From the NCBI RefSeq assembly GCF_022829345.1, contig NZ_JAKSXV010000028.1:84824-148823 (forward strand): DNA of 64,000 bases, in the 5' to 3' direction. The notes under the pieces are model-generated. The model was not told the origin of the DNA. It saw nothing but the letters and a program-made list of their open reading frames with translations, and ran no database searches. Below are positions 19,266 through 27,406 of this stretch, one piece after another (position 1 is the stretch's first letter; each line of letters opens with the position of its first letter). The translations under genes were made by a program, and so were the position numbers. This DNA is from Methylobacterium sp. J-090 (GTDB lineage Bacteria; Pseudomonadota; Alphaproteobacteria; Rhizobiales; Beijerinckiaceae).

Positions 19266-20630
19266 TCAGCGCGCCGCCACGGACGGGCCGGGCACCGATT
19301 CCGGGCGAGGGCCCGATGGCACGCTCCGCCGCGCGGCGTCGCGGCGCAGTGCCGAGAGCACCACGAACATCAGGCTCGCCCCGAGCGCCAGGCAGGCGGC
19401 CAGGAAGTACATCGGTGCGAGGTCGCTGCCGGTGCGGTCGCGGATGAGCGGCACGGTATTCTGCGCGATGAAGCCGCCGAGGTTGCCCACCGAGTTGATG
19501 GCTGCGATCCCGGCGGCCGCGCTCGCCCCCTTGAGGAAGGTCGCCGGCAGGGACCAGAACACCGGCTGGGCCGAGAACATCCCGGCGGCCGCGACGCACA
19601 GGCAGGCGAATTTCAGCGCCGCCCCCGGCAGCACGACGCTGAGCACGAGGGCCGCCGCCGCCACGAGCCCCGGCACCACCACGTGCCAGACCTGATCGCC
19701 GGAGCGGGCCGCGCGGCGGGGCACCCACCATAGGGCGAAGGCGGTGACCACCCACGGGATGATGTTGATGACGCCGTTGAGGGTGTTCGAGACCTGAAAG
19801 CTGCGCACCACCGTCGGCAGCCAGTAGCTCAGGCCGTAGGCGGCGAGCGGAAACGCGATGTAGACCGACGCCAGCATCCAGACCCGCCGGTCGAGAAGAG
19901 CGGCGAACGGGTTGCCGTGCTCCACCTGCCCCCCGGCCTCGCGCTCGAAGGCGAGGGTGCGGGCGAGCCAGTCGCGGCCCTCGCGGGAGAGCCAGGGCGC
20001 CTGCTCCGGCCCGTCCGGCAGGATGCGCAGGACCACGACGGCGAGGGCCAGGGCGGGCAAGCCGGTGGCGACGAACACCCATTGCCAGCCCTTGAGGCCA
20101 AGGAGCCCGTCGAGGTCGAGGAGCGCGCCGCCGATGGCCGCGCCCACGGCGTTGGCGACCGCGCTCGCGATCATGAACCAGCCGATCATCCGGGCGCGGT
20201 GGGATTGCGGGAACCACAGGGTCAGGGCGAACAGCACGCCCGGAAAGAAGCCGGCCTCGGCCACCCCGAGGAGGAAGCGCAGGGCGTAGAACATCGCCGT
20301 GTTCTGGGTGAAGCCCAGCAGAATCGTGATCAGCCCCCAGGTGAGCATGATCCGGGCGAACCAGCGCCGGGCCCCCACCCGCTCCATGATCACGTTGGAG
20401 GGCACCTCGAACAGGAAGTAGCCGAGGAAGAACAGCGACGCCCCGAGGCCGTAGGCGCTCTCGCTCAGGCCGAGATCGCCGACCATCTGGAGCTTGGCGT
20501 AGGAGATGTTCTGCCGGTCGATATAGGCGATGAGGTACATCAGCCCGAGCAGCGGCATCAGCCGGAGCGTGACCGTGCGGACCGTGTCGTGCGCCAGGCG
20601 CGCATCGACCTGCGGGGGCGGCGGCGTCAT
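19266..20630 (-). CDS. MFS transporter, anion:cation symporter (ACS) family
   Basis: 454 residues, 12 helices. LMYLIAYIDRQNISYAKLQM in helix 1 and FEVPSNVIMERVGARRWFARIM at loop 2-3 are signatures of the ACS group (tartrate, phthalate, nicotinate and sugar-acid carriers). RFLLGVAEAGFFPGVLFALTLWFP is also typical. The substrate is not predictable; its place between cbiB-DUF3616 and cobQ makes a B12-precursor substrate thinkable but unsupported. Convergent with the DUF3616 gene, 9 bases apart. Confidence 0.87.
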   Translation of the reverse strand: MTPPPPQVDARLAHDTVRTVTLRLMPLLGLMYLIAYIDRQNISYAKLQMVGDLGLSESAYGLGASLFFLGYFLFEVPSNVIMERVGARRWFARIMLTWGLITILLGFTQNTAMFYALRFLLGVAEAGFFPGVLFALTLWFPQSHRARMIGWFMIASAVANAVGAAIGGALLDLDGLLGLKGWQWVFVATGLPALALAVVVLRILPDGPEQAPWLSREGRDWLARTLAFEREAGGQVEHGNPFAALLDRRVWMLASVYIAFPLAAYGLSYWLPTVVRSFQVSNTLNGVINIIPWVVTAFALWWVPRRAARSGDQVWHVVVPGLVAAAALVLSVVLPGAALKFACLCVAAAGMFSAQPVFWSLPATFLKGASAAAGIAAINSVGNLGGFIAQNTVPLIRDRTGSDLAPMYFLAACLALGASLMFVVLSALRRDAARRSVPSGPRPESVPGPSVAAR

Positions 20631-20693
20631 CGGGCGTATCCTCGCGTGCCCGTTCTGACCGGGCTTCGATCCCGAGCCTACGACGGTCAGGCG

Positions 20694-22148
20694 CTACAAC
20701 GCCAGGGTGAACAGGCGGTCGCAATCTACGTGGGTTTCGAGATGATCGGCGAGCGCATCGAGCACCGTCTCGATCCCCGCCTCGTAGGCCTCGCCGCCGG
20801 CCACGGCGCCGAGGCGTCCGAGCCACGCGCCCCGCTGGGCATCGTCGGCGAACAGGCCGTGGACGTAGGTGCCGGCAACCCGCCCGTCGGCCGAGAGCGC
20901 CCCATCCCGGCGCCCATCGGCGAACCGGATCAAAGGGCGCGCGGCGTCGGGGCCGTGGGTGTCGCCCACATGCATCTCGTAGCCGGCGAACGGGACGCCA
21001 TCGGGGAGCGTGGTGCCGGTGACGGCCTGCAGGCGCTTGACCGGTGTCATCACCGTCTCGACGTCGAGGAGGCCGAGGCCCGGCACCGTGCGGGGCGTGC
21101 CCTCGATCCCGTGCGGGTCGGCGAGGGTCCGCCCGAGCATCTGGTAGCCGCCGCAGAGCCCCAGCACCCGGCCGCCGCGTCGGACATGGGCGTGGAGATC
21201 GACGTCCCAGCCCTGATCCCGAAAGACGTCGAGGTCCGCAATGGTGGTCTTTGAGCCCGGCAGGAGCACGAGGTCGCAGACGGGGATCGGCTCGCCCGGC
21301 CGCACCAGGACCACGGACACGTTCGGCTCACCCCGCAGGGGATCGAGGTCGTCGAAATTGGCGATGCGCGGCAGGACCGGCACGGCCACCACCTTGCGTC
21401 CGATTTCCCCAGCCTCGGAGCCGGCAAGTCCCAAAACATCCTCGGCCGGCAGGCGGGCGGCCTGCGGAAAATGCGGGATCAGGCCGAGGCTCGGCCAGCC
21501 CGTGTGCGCCGCGATGAGAGCCATCCCATCGGAGAACAGGCTCGGGTCGCCGCGAAAGCGGTTGACGAGGAAGCCCCGGATCATCGCCGCGTCGTCGGGA
21601 TCGATCACCGCTTTCGTCCCGACGAGGCTGGCGATGACCCCGCCCCGGTCGATGTCGCCGAGCAGGATCACCGGCGTGTTCGAGGCGCGGGCGAATCCCA
21701 TGTTGGCGATGTCGCCGGCCCGCAGGTTGACCTCGGATGCCGAGCCCGCACCCTCGACGACGACGAGATCGGCCTGGGCCTTCAGGTGCGAAAAGCTCTC
21801 CAGCACGGCGGCGAGGAGGCGCGGCTTCCAGCCCTGGTAGTCGCGGGCCGTGGCCTGGCCGACCATGCGGCCCTGCACCACGATCTGGCTGCCGGTCTCG
21901 CTCTGGGGCTTGAGGAGCACCGGGTTCATGTGGACGGAGGGCGCCACCCCGGCCGCCCGCGCCTGGAGCGCCTGCGCCCGGCCGATCTCGCCGCCCTCGG
22001 CCGTCACGGCGGCGTTGTTCGACATGTTCTGCGGCTTGAACGGGCGCACCGTCAGCCCGCGCCGGACGAAGGCCCGGCACAGGCCGGCGACGACGAGGGA
22101 CTTGCCGACATCCGAGCCCGTGCCCTGGATCATGATGGCGCGGGTCAT
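20694..22148 (-). CDS. cobQ: Cobyric acid synthase
   Basis: 484 residues. Amidates adenosylcobyrinic acid a,c-diamide at positions b, d, e and g with glutamine and ATP. The N-terminal dethiobiotin-synthetase-like ATP domain has [19 protein letters not shown] and [12 protein letters not shown]. The C-terminal glutamine amidotransferase domain has LCGGYQMLG with the nucleophile Cys and AGTYVHGLF with the His. ATG at 22148 follows AGGA. Longer upstream sequence is not family-like. Same strand as cobO and cobU, separated from them by a small secreted-protein gene. Confidence 0.96.
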   Translation of the reverse strand: MTRAIMIQGTGSDVGKSLVVAGLCRAFVRRGLTVRPFKPQNMSNNAAVTAEGGEIGRAQALQARAAGVAPSVHMNPVLLKPQSETGSQIVVQGRMVGQATARDYQGWKPRLLAAVLESFSHLKAQADLVVVEGAGSASEVNLRAGDIANMGFARASNTPVILLGDIDRGGVIASLVGTKAVIDPDDAAMIRGFLVNRFRGDPSLFSDGMALIAAHTGWPSLGLIPHFPQAARLPAEDVLGLAGSEAGEIGRKVVAVPVLPRIANFDDLDPLRGEPNVSVVLVRPGEPIPVCDLVLLPGSKTTIADLDVFRDQGWDVDLHAHVRRGGRVLGLCGGYQMLGRTLADPHGIEGTPRTVPGLGLLDVETVMTPVKRLQAVTGTTLPDGVPFAGYEMHVGDTHGPDAARPLIRFADGRRDGALSADGRVAGTYVHGLFADDAQRGAWLGRLGAVAGGEAYEAGIETVLDALADHLETHVDCDRLFTLAL

Positions 22149-22203
22149 CGGAGGGTCCTGCGACTGGGGGGCGAGGCTCCGTCGGATCGCGGACGTATCC
22201 GGA

Positions 22204-22590
22204 TCAACGCCGAAGAGACTGGGTCGCCTTTTGCTGCTGATCGAGGACACTGGCAATCAAGGCGTCGCATTCCGGCTTCGGGCCCCGGCACAGGGCCCGC
22301 AACTGGACGACGACCTTGCCATCCTCCTGGACGACCTTGCGGCAGATGTAGGCGGGAAACCGGCCTCCGCTCGGCTTGGCGAAGGTCCACAGGATCATGT
22401 TGGCCGGATCGTCCACGGCGACGAAACTTGGGTTGTCCAGGATCACGCGACCGCCGGCCTTCGCCTGGATGTCCCGCACCATCTGCTCGATGGACACGAC
22501 CTCGTGGCCGCACAGGGCTTCCGCGCTTGCAGGCACCGGCATCGCCAGGGGACCCGCGAGAAGCGGCATGAGAACCGTCCTGAGGCGCAT
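22204..22590 (-). CDS. Small secreted protein with four cysteines, unknown
   Basis: 128 residues. GGAG lies 8 bases before the ATG at 22590. Signal peptide: [17 protein letters not shown] then [10 protein letters not shown]. The mature part has four Cys (CGHE, YICRK, LCRGP, ECDAL), suggesting two disulfides in the periplasm. Not recognised as any B12 enzyme. It lies between cobO and cobQ on the same strand with gaps of 87 and 55 bases, so it could be cotranscribed with them. Confidence 0.7.
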   Translation of the reverse strand: MRLRTVLMPLLAGPLAMPVPASAEALCGHEVVSIEQMVRDIQAKAGGRVILDNPSFVAVDDPANMILWTFAKPSGGRFPAYICRKVVQEDGKVVVQLRALCRGPKPECDALIASVLDQQQKATQSLRR

Positions 22591-22677
22591 CGCTTCAACT
22601 CCGAATTGCACCGGAACGATTACGCAACGTCCCCGGCGCGGGATCAAGCGGAAAGCGTTGACGCCAGCGGCTTGTGC

Positions 22678-23277
22678 CTAGAACTCGATCCCCTCCTGCG
22701 CCTTCACCCCGGCGGCGAAATGGTGCTTCACGGCTGTCATCTCGGTCACGAGGTCGGCGGCCTCGATGAGGGCCGGCTTGGCGTTGCGGCCCGTGACGAT
22801 GACGTGGAGGTCCGGCCGGCGCGCCCGGAACGCCGCCACCACGTCGGCGAGGGGCAGGTAGTCGTAGCGGAGCGCGATGTTGAGCTCGTCCAGCACCACG
22901 AGGCGGATGGTCGGGTCGGCCATGAGGTCGAGGGCTTTCGCCCAGGCGTGCTCGGCCGCCGCGATGTCGCGGGCCTTGTCCTGGGTCTCCCAGGTGAAGC
23001 CCTCGCCCAGGGTGTGCCAGTCGATCCGATCGCCGAAGGCTTTCAGCGCGTGCTTCTCGCCCGTGTCCCAGGCGCCCTTGATGAACTGCACCACGCCGAC
23101 GCGCCAGCCGTGGCCCAGCGCCCGCAGCATCAGCCCGAGGGCCGCCGTGGTCTTGCCCTTGCCGGGGCCGGTGTTGACGATGAGGAGGCCCTTCTCGATG
23201 GTCTTCTCCGCCACCTCGGCATCCTGCACGGCTTTCCGCTTCTCCATCTTTTCGCGGTGGCGGTCGGCTTCGGTCAT
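22678..23277 (-). CDS. cobO: Cob(I)yrinic acid a,c-diamide adenosyltransferase (CobO/BtuR type)
   Basis: 199 residues. Transfers the adenosyl group of ATP to the corrin cobalt. The N-terminal helix KMEKRKAVQDAEV is followed by the P-loop LLIVNTGPGKGKTTAALGL, then VGVVQFIKGAWDTGE, LVVLDELNIALRYDYL, and HVIVTGRNAKPALIEAADLVTEM. Full length for the family. The ATG at 23277 overlaps the cobU stop by four bases (ATGA), so the two are translated together. Confidence 0.97.
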   Translation of the reverse strand: MTEADRHREKMEKRKAVQDAEVAEKTIEKGLLIVNTGPGKGKTTAALGLMLRALGHGWRVGVVQFIKGAWDTGEKHALKAFGDRIDWHTLGEGFTWETQDKARDIAAAEHAWAKALDLMADPTIRLVVLDELNIALRYDYLPLADVVAAFRARRPDLHVIVTGRNAKPALIEAADLVTEMTAVKHHFAAGVKAQEGIEF

Positions 23278-23807
23278 GGGGTCGCTCCGGGTTGGGGTTT
23301 CACGATCATCGGCAGGCCCGCCACCATGAACACGACGCGGTCGGCCTGGGCCGCCAAGCGCTGGTGCAGGCGGCCCGCCGCATCGCGGAACCGGCGGGCC
23401 AGCGCGTTGTCCGGCACGATGCCGAGGCCGACCTCATTGCCGACCAGCACCACCGGTCCCGGCGCCCCGGCGCAGGCGGCGAGGAGCGCTCCGCTGGCAG
23501 CCTCGACATCGGCCTCCGCCAGGATGAGGTTGGTGAGCCAGAGGGTGAGGCAATCGACCAGCACCGGGCCCCGCGAGGCCGCCACGGCCTCGGGCAGAGC
23601 CATCGGCACGTCCCGCGTGATCCAGTCGGCCGAGCGCCGGTCGCGATGGAGGGCGATGCGGTCGCGCATCTCGTCGTCCCAGGCCTGGGCGGTGGCGAGG
23701 TACAGCCACGGCGCCGGGCAGGCCTCGATCAGGCCCTCGGCATGGACGCTCTTGCCCGAGCGCGCACCGCCGAGAACCAGGGTGGTGTGGGGCGAGGGCT
23801 GGCGCAT
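23274..23807 (-). CDS. cobU: Adenosylcobinamide kinase / guanylyltransferase
   Basis: 177 residues; CobP in P. denitrificans. Phosphorylates adenosylcobinamide and transfers GMP to it, activating it for loop assembly. Visible are LVLGGARSGKSVHAEGL (P-loop), YLATAQAWDDEMRDRIALHRDRR (with the His carrying GMP), VLVDCLTLWLTNL and LVGNEVGLGIVPDN. First gene of a cobU-cobO pair on the minus strand. Its promoter must lie left of the riboswitch, in about 23808-23905. The riboswitch is on the other strand and does not control it directly. Confidence 0.96.
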   Translation of the reverse strand: MRQPSPHTTLVLGGARSGKSVHAEGLIEACPAPWLYLATAQAWDDEMRDRIALHRDRRSADWITRDVPMALPEAVAASRGPVLVDCLTLWLTNLILAEADVEAASGALLAACAGAPGPVVLVGNEVGLGIVPDNALARRFRDAAGRLHQRLAAQADRVVFMVAGLPMIVKPQPGATP

Positions 23808-23904
23808 GGCGCATCCTTAGCCCGAAACGCGGTTCTGTGGTCAAAGGGGTTCGAAACGGCGCGACGGCGCGTTGTCAGGCCTCGCGCGACCGCGTAGAAG
23901 CTGA

Positions 23905-24082
23905 AGATCGGACGGTGCCCCGGCGACGGGGTGAAAAGGGAACGCGGTGAGGGGCGAGCGCCTTGAAACCGCGGCTGCCCCCGCAACTGTGAGCGGCGAC
24001 GGGCCTGCCATCGGCCACTGGAGCGATCCGGGAAGGCGGCAGGACCGGATAACCCGCGAGCCAGGAGACCTGCCGTCCGACA
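23905..24082 (+). ncRNA. Cobalamin riboswitch upstream of cbtB
   Basis: All conserved parts are readable on the plus strand: closing stem CGGACGG (23909-23915) with CCGTCCG (24073-24079), GGTGCC next to it, GTGAAAAGGGAACGCGGTG, CTGCCCCCGCAACTGTGAGC and the B12 box GAGCCAGGAGACCTGCC. It precedes cobalt-uptake genes and the cobN-J operon. Adenosylcobalamin binding is expected to lower expression. Confidence 0.96.
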
Positions 24083-24114
24083 CCGGGGACCTTTACGTCC
24101 TCACCTTCGACCAC

Positions 24115-24133
24115 GGCCGCCGGCGGGGCGGCC
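24115..24133 (+). promoter_or_regulatory. Likely riboswitch expression-platform hairpin
   Basis: GGCCGCC (24115-24121) and GGCGGCC (24127-24133) form a perfect 7-bp stem ending directly against AGGAG (24134-24138), the ribosome site of cbtB. There is no T run, so control of translation initiation is more likely than termination. The switching partner strand is not certain. Confidence 0.6.
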
Positions 24134-24146
24134 AGGAGATCAACCA

Positions 24147-24323
24147 ATGTCGACCAACACCCTCGCTCTCGCCGGCACCCGCACCAACGAGCGCCTCGGC
24201 GCCGTGCTCGTCGCTGCGTTCCTCGGCCTCGGCCTCGTGTTCATGGCGGGCTTCGCCCCGGCGATGGCGCTCCACAATGCGGCGCACGACTTCCGCCACA
24301 CTCAGAATTTCCCCTGCCACTGA
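24147..24323 (+). CDS. cbtB: Cobalt transporter subunit CbtB
   Basis: 58 residues. A single membrane helix (about 18-40, VLVAAFLGLGLVFMAGFAPA) is followed by a His-rich end, ALHNAAHDFRH then FPCH, typical of CbtB and probably binding cobalt. AGGAG stands 8 bases before the ATG. It pairs with CbtA directly downstream to form the CbtAB B12-regulated cobalt importer. First gene after the riboswitch. Confidence 0.93.
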   Translation: MSTNTLALAGTRTNERLGAVLVAAFLGLGLVFMAGFAPAMALHNAAHDFRHTQNFPCH

Positions 24324-24349
24324 GCGTCTAGCGCCAGGGTAGACACCCC

Positions 24350-25099
24350 ATGATCATCCGGCTCGTGTCGGCGGCTCTCGTCGCCGGCTTCCTCGCGGCT
24401 GTGGTCGCGACGGGCCTGCAGCTCGCGCTCACCTCGCCGCTCATCATCGCGGCCGAGCGCTACGAGACGCAGGCTTCCCTCTCCGCGCCCACTTTCGTGT
24501 CCCTCGTCGTGCGTGTGCACGGCGGACACGACCACGGCGCGAAGGACCCGGCCGTCTCCGGCGGCGAAACCGCCTCCGAGTGGCAGCCCGGCCCCGGCCT
24601 GCCCCGCATGGTGTTCACCGCGCTCGCCACCCTCGTCGGCGGCGTCGGCTACGCCCTGCTGCTCGGCGCGGTCCTCCTCGCCGTCGGCCGCGAACCGACC
24701 CCCGAGACCGGCCTGCGCTTCGCCGTTGCCGGCTTCCTCGCGGTCGCCCTCGCACCCGCCCTCGGCCTGCCGCCGGAACTGCCGGGGATGGAGGCGGCGC
24801 CGCTGGCCGACCGCCAGTTCTGGTGGGTGATGACCGCCACCGCCACGGCCATGGGGCTCTATCTCATCGCCATCCGGCGCGCGCCGATCTCCATCGCGGG
24901 CGGCCTCGTGCTCCTCGTGGCGCCGCATCTGGCCGGCGCGCCGGAGACGAGCCACGCCGCCTCCGCCCTGCCGGCGGGCTACGCGGCGCAGTTCGCCGCG
25001 CGCTCGCTCGGGATCGCCTTCGTGTTCTGGGCGGTGATCGGGCTGGCCTATGGCTGGGCCTGGAGCCTGTTCGGGCGCAGGACGGTGGTGCATGCCTGA
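24350..25099 (+). CDS. cbtA: Cobalt transporter subunit CbtA
   Basis: 249 residues with about six membrane helices, expected to import cobalt with CbtB. Features are RLVSAALVAGFLAAVVATGLQ at the start, the His-containing loop VHGGHDHGAKDP (about 57-68), AVAGFLAVALAPALGLPPELPGM with the family's PPELPG motif, DRQFWWVMTATATAMGLYL and APHLAGAPE. The start lies 26 bases after cbtB. The stop overlaps the DUF1636 gene start by 8 bases. Confidence 0.93.
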   Translation: MIIRLVSAALVAGFLAAVVATGLQLALTSPLIIAAERYETQASLSAPTFVSLVVRVHGGHDHGAKDPAVSGGETASEWQPGPGLPRMVFTALATLVGGVGYALLLGAVLLAVGREPTPETGLRFAVAGFLAVALAPALGLPPELPGMEAAPLADRQFWWVMTATATAMGLYLIAIRRAPISIAGGLVLLVAPHLAGAPETSHAASALPAGYAAQFAARSLGIAFVFWAVIGLAYGWAWSLFGRRTVVHA

Positions 25100-25475
25100 G
25101 GACGTCACCCTCTACGTTTGCACCGCCTGCCGCGCGGCCGGCGATGCGACCGAGCCCCGCGCCGGCGCCCGCCTCCTGAGCGCCCTGCGCGACGCGGTCG
25201 CCGAGCACGGCCAGCCCGGCCTGCGCATCGAGGGCGTCGAGTGCCTCTCCGTGTGCAAGCGGCCCTGCACGGTCGCCGTCGCCTCGCAAGGGCGCTGGAC
25301 CTACGTCTACGGCGACCTCGACGCCACCGAATCGGCCCGCACCATCCTCGAGGGCGTCGGCCTCTACGGTGAGACGCCGGACGGCATCGTGCCGTGGAAG
25401 GCGCGGCCCCAGGAATTCCGCAAGGGCGTCGTCGCCCGCATCCCGCCGCTTACGACACCGGACGCCGCCACATGA
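25092..25475 (+). CDS. DUF1636 metal-binding protein of the B12 operon
   Basis: 127 residues, thioredoxin-like ferredoxin pattern. Cysteines fall in YVCTACRAAG near the N-terminus and in VECLSVCKRPCTVAVAS (about 52-66), suited to an iron-sulfur cluster or metal delivery. DUF1636 proteins commonly sit beside cobW and cbt genes. The exact role is not established; metal handling for cobalt insertion is an inference. The ATG at 25092 lies within the end of cbtA, and the stop overlaps cobW by ATGA. Confidence 0.85.
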   Translation: MPEDVTLYVCTACRAAGDATEPRAGARLLSALRDAVAEHGQPGLRIEGVECLSVCKRPCTVAVASQGRWTYVYGDLDATESARTILEGVGLYGETPDGIVPWKARPQEFRKGVVARIPPLTTPDAAT

Positions 25476-26506
25476 GCCTCGTGGACAAGATCCCCTGCAC
25501 CATCGTCACCGGCTTCCTCGGGGCCGGCAAGACCACCCTCGTGCGCCACCTCGTCGAGAACGCGAACGGCCGGCGGCTGGCCATCATCGTCAACGAGTTC
25601 GGCGATATCGGCTTCGACGGCTCCTTCCTCGCCGCCTGCGGCATCGAGGGCTGCCAGGACGAGGACATCGTCGAACTCGCCAACGGCTGCATCTGCTGCA
25701 CCGTCGCCGACGACTTCGTCCCCGCCCTCAACAAGCTTCTCGACCGGGCCGACCCGCCGACCCACATCCTCATCGAGACCTCGGGCCTCGCCCTGCCGAA
25801 ACCCCTCGTGCAGGCGTTCCAGTGGCCGGCGATCCGCTCGCGGGTGACGGTGGACGGCGTCATCGCGGTCATCGACGGCCCGGCCGTGGCGGCGGGCTTC
25901 TTCGCCGACGATCCGGCGGCTTCCGCCGCCCAGCGCGCCGAGGACGCAAACGTCGATCACGACAATCCCCTCGAAGAGGTGTTCGAGGACCAGATCCTCT
26001 GCGCCGACCTCGTGGTGATGAACAAGGCCGACCTCCTCGATGCCGCCGGCCGCGAGAAGGTCCGCGCCGAGGTGCAGGCCCACCTGCCCCGCGCCGTGAA
26101 GATGGTGGAGGCCGAGCACGGCCGCCTCGACCCGCGCGTCGTCCTCGGCCTCGGCGCCGCCGCCGAGGACGACCTCGACGCCCGCCCTTCCCACCACGGC
26201 GAGGGTGAGGACCACGATCACGACGATTTCGACTCCGTTGCGCTCCCCGTTGCCACCGCCGCCACGGCCGAGGACCTGGCGATCCGCGTGGCCCGGGCCG
26301 CCGAGACCCCCGGCGTCCTGCGCATCAAGGGCTTCGCCGAAGTCACCGGCAAGCCCATGCGCCTCGTGGTCCAGGGTGTCGGCGCCCGTATCGCGCACCA
26401 TTACGACCGGCCCTGGAAGGGCACGGAAGCCCGCGACGGCCGCCTCGTGGTGATCGGCCTCAAGGGCTTCGACCAGGGCGCGGTCGCCGCCGCCCTGGCG
26501 GGATGA
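25472..26506 (+). CDS. cobW: CobW, G3E GTPase metallochaperone for cobalt
   Basis: 344 residues. P-loop TGFLGAGKTTLVRH, switch VNEFGDIGFDG, metal motif ELANGCICCTVADD (CxCC), VNKADL-type base motif as VMNKADLLD, and the C-terminal CobW domain with GVLRIKGFAEV. A His/Asp-rich stretch HHGEGEDHDHDD (about 245-257) adds metal-binding capacity. Expected to load Co(II) for CobN in a GTP-dependent way. Overlaps its upstream neighbour and its downstream lipoprotein gene by ATGA, showing strong translational coupling. Confidence 0.95.
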   Translation: MSLVDKIPCTIVTGFLGAGKTTLVRHLVENANGRRLAIIVNEFGDIGFDGSFLAACGIEGCQDEDIVELANGCICCTVADDFVPALNKLLDRADPPTHILIETSGLALPKPLVQAFQWPAIRSRVTVDGVIAVIDGPAVAAGFFADDPAASAAQRAEDANVDHDNPLEEVFEDQILCADLVVMNKADLLDAAGREKVRAEVQAHLPRAVKMVEAEHGRLDPRVVLGLGAAAEDDLDARPSHHGEGEDHDHDDFDSVALPVATAATAEDLAIRVARAAETPGVLRIKGFAEVTGKPMRLVVQGVGARIAHHYDRPWKGTEARDGRLVVIGLKGFDQGAVAAALAG

Positions 26507-27390
26507 GCGGCATGGCGGGACGGCGCAGCTTCGTCGCGGCGACCCTGGGGCTCGCCGCGCTACTCGGGATCGGGGGCTGCTCCGACGCGCGCCCGCCCGC
26601 GCCCGAGGCTGCCAGCCCGCTGCCGTTGGTCCAGGCCCAGCGAAGCGTCACCGCCAAGCTCGCCTTCACGCACGATCTGACCATCGGCCTGCCGCCCGAC
26701 CGGGTGGCGGCGCATTTCACGGCGGCGCGCGACCGTTGCGCGAGCGACACGGGCCTCGGCTGCGTCCTCGTGTCGTCGTCCATCGATGACGGCCCGCGCC
26801 CCCTCGGCCGCCCGCAGGCGCACCTCCAGGTCCGCCTGCCGCACGTCTCCGTTTCCGCCTACGTGGCGTTCCTCACCGCCCCCCTGCCGGGCGAGACGGC
26901 GGGCGATGTCGTCCTGCGCCGCCAGGCGACGCGGGCCGACGACCTGACCACGCCCATCGAGGACGGCGAACGCCGGCTCGCGCAGCTCGCCGCCTATCGC
27001 GGCCGCCTCGACGAGTTGGCGGCCAAGCCCGACACGCGGGTGGAGGACCTCATCCGCATCGCCGGGGAGCTGTCCCAGGTCCAGTCCCAGATCGAGGCGA
27101 CCGAGGCCAGGCAGCGCGGCCTTCAGCAGCGCGTGGACACCGAGATCGTGTCCGTCTCCTTCCGCTCCGACGGCGCCCGCGCGGGCGCCTTCGCCCCGGT
27201 GGAAGAAGCCTGGAGCCAGGCCGGCCGGACCTTCGGCGCCAGCGCGGGCGACGCCCTGCGCTTCGCCGTCGCCAGCCTGCCCTGGCTTCCCGTGGCGGCG
27301 ATCGGGCTTCTCCTCGTCCGCGTGCTCTGGCGCCTTCGCCGGCGCCGGCGGGCCCGGATCGGCCGGCCCCTCACGGAGGCGCAGCCGTGA
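26503..27390 (+). CDS. DUF4349-type lipoprotein within the B12 operon
   Basis: 295 residues. A signal peptide with lipobox LLGIGGC (Cys26) marks a lipoprotein. Residues 45-140 form a beta-rich part (RVAAHFTAARDRC, HLQVRLPHVSVSAYVAFL). A coiled coil at about 145-205 (QLAAYRGRLDELAAK, QSQIEATEARQRGLQQRV) precedes a C-terminal helix ASLPWLPVAAIGLLLVRVLW and a basic tail. This layout is DUF4349. No known B12 enzyme looks like this. ATGA overlap with cobW and 16 bases to cobN place it firmly in the operon. Function unknown. Confidence 0.8.
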   Translation: MSGMAGRRSFVAATLGLAALLGIGGCSDARPPAPEAASPLPLVQAQRSVTAKLAFTHDLTIGLPPDRVAAHFTAARDRCASDTGLGCVLVSSSIDDGPRPLGRPQAHLQVRLPHVSVSAYVAFLTAPLPGETAGDVVLRRQATRADDLTTPIEDGERRLAQLAAYRGRLDELAAKPDTRVEDLIRIAGELSQVQSQIEATEARQRGLQQRVDTEIVSVSFRSDGARAGAFAPVEEAWSQAGRTFGASAGDALRFAVASLPWLPVAAIGLLLVRVLWRLRRRRRARIGRPLTEAQP

Positions 27391-27406
27391 GGTTGCGCAT
27401 CCCGCC

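Noticed and set aside
23808..23904. Control of cobU-cobO by the cobalamin riboswitch.
   Set aside because: All riboswitch parts read on the plus strand toward cbtB; cobU is on the minus strand and starts outside it.
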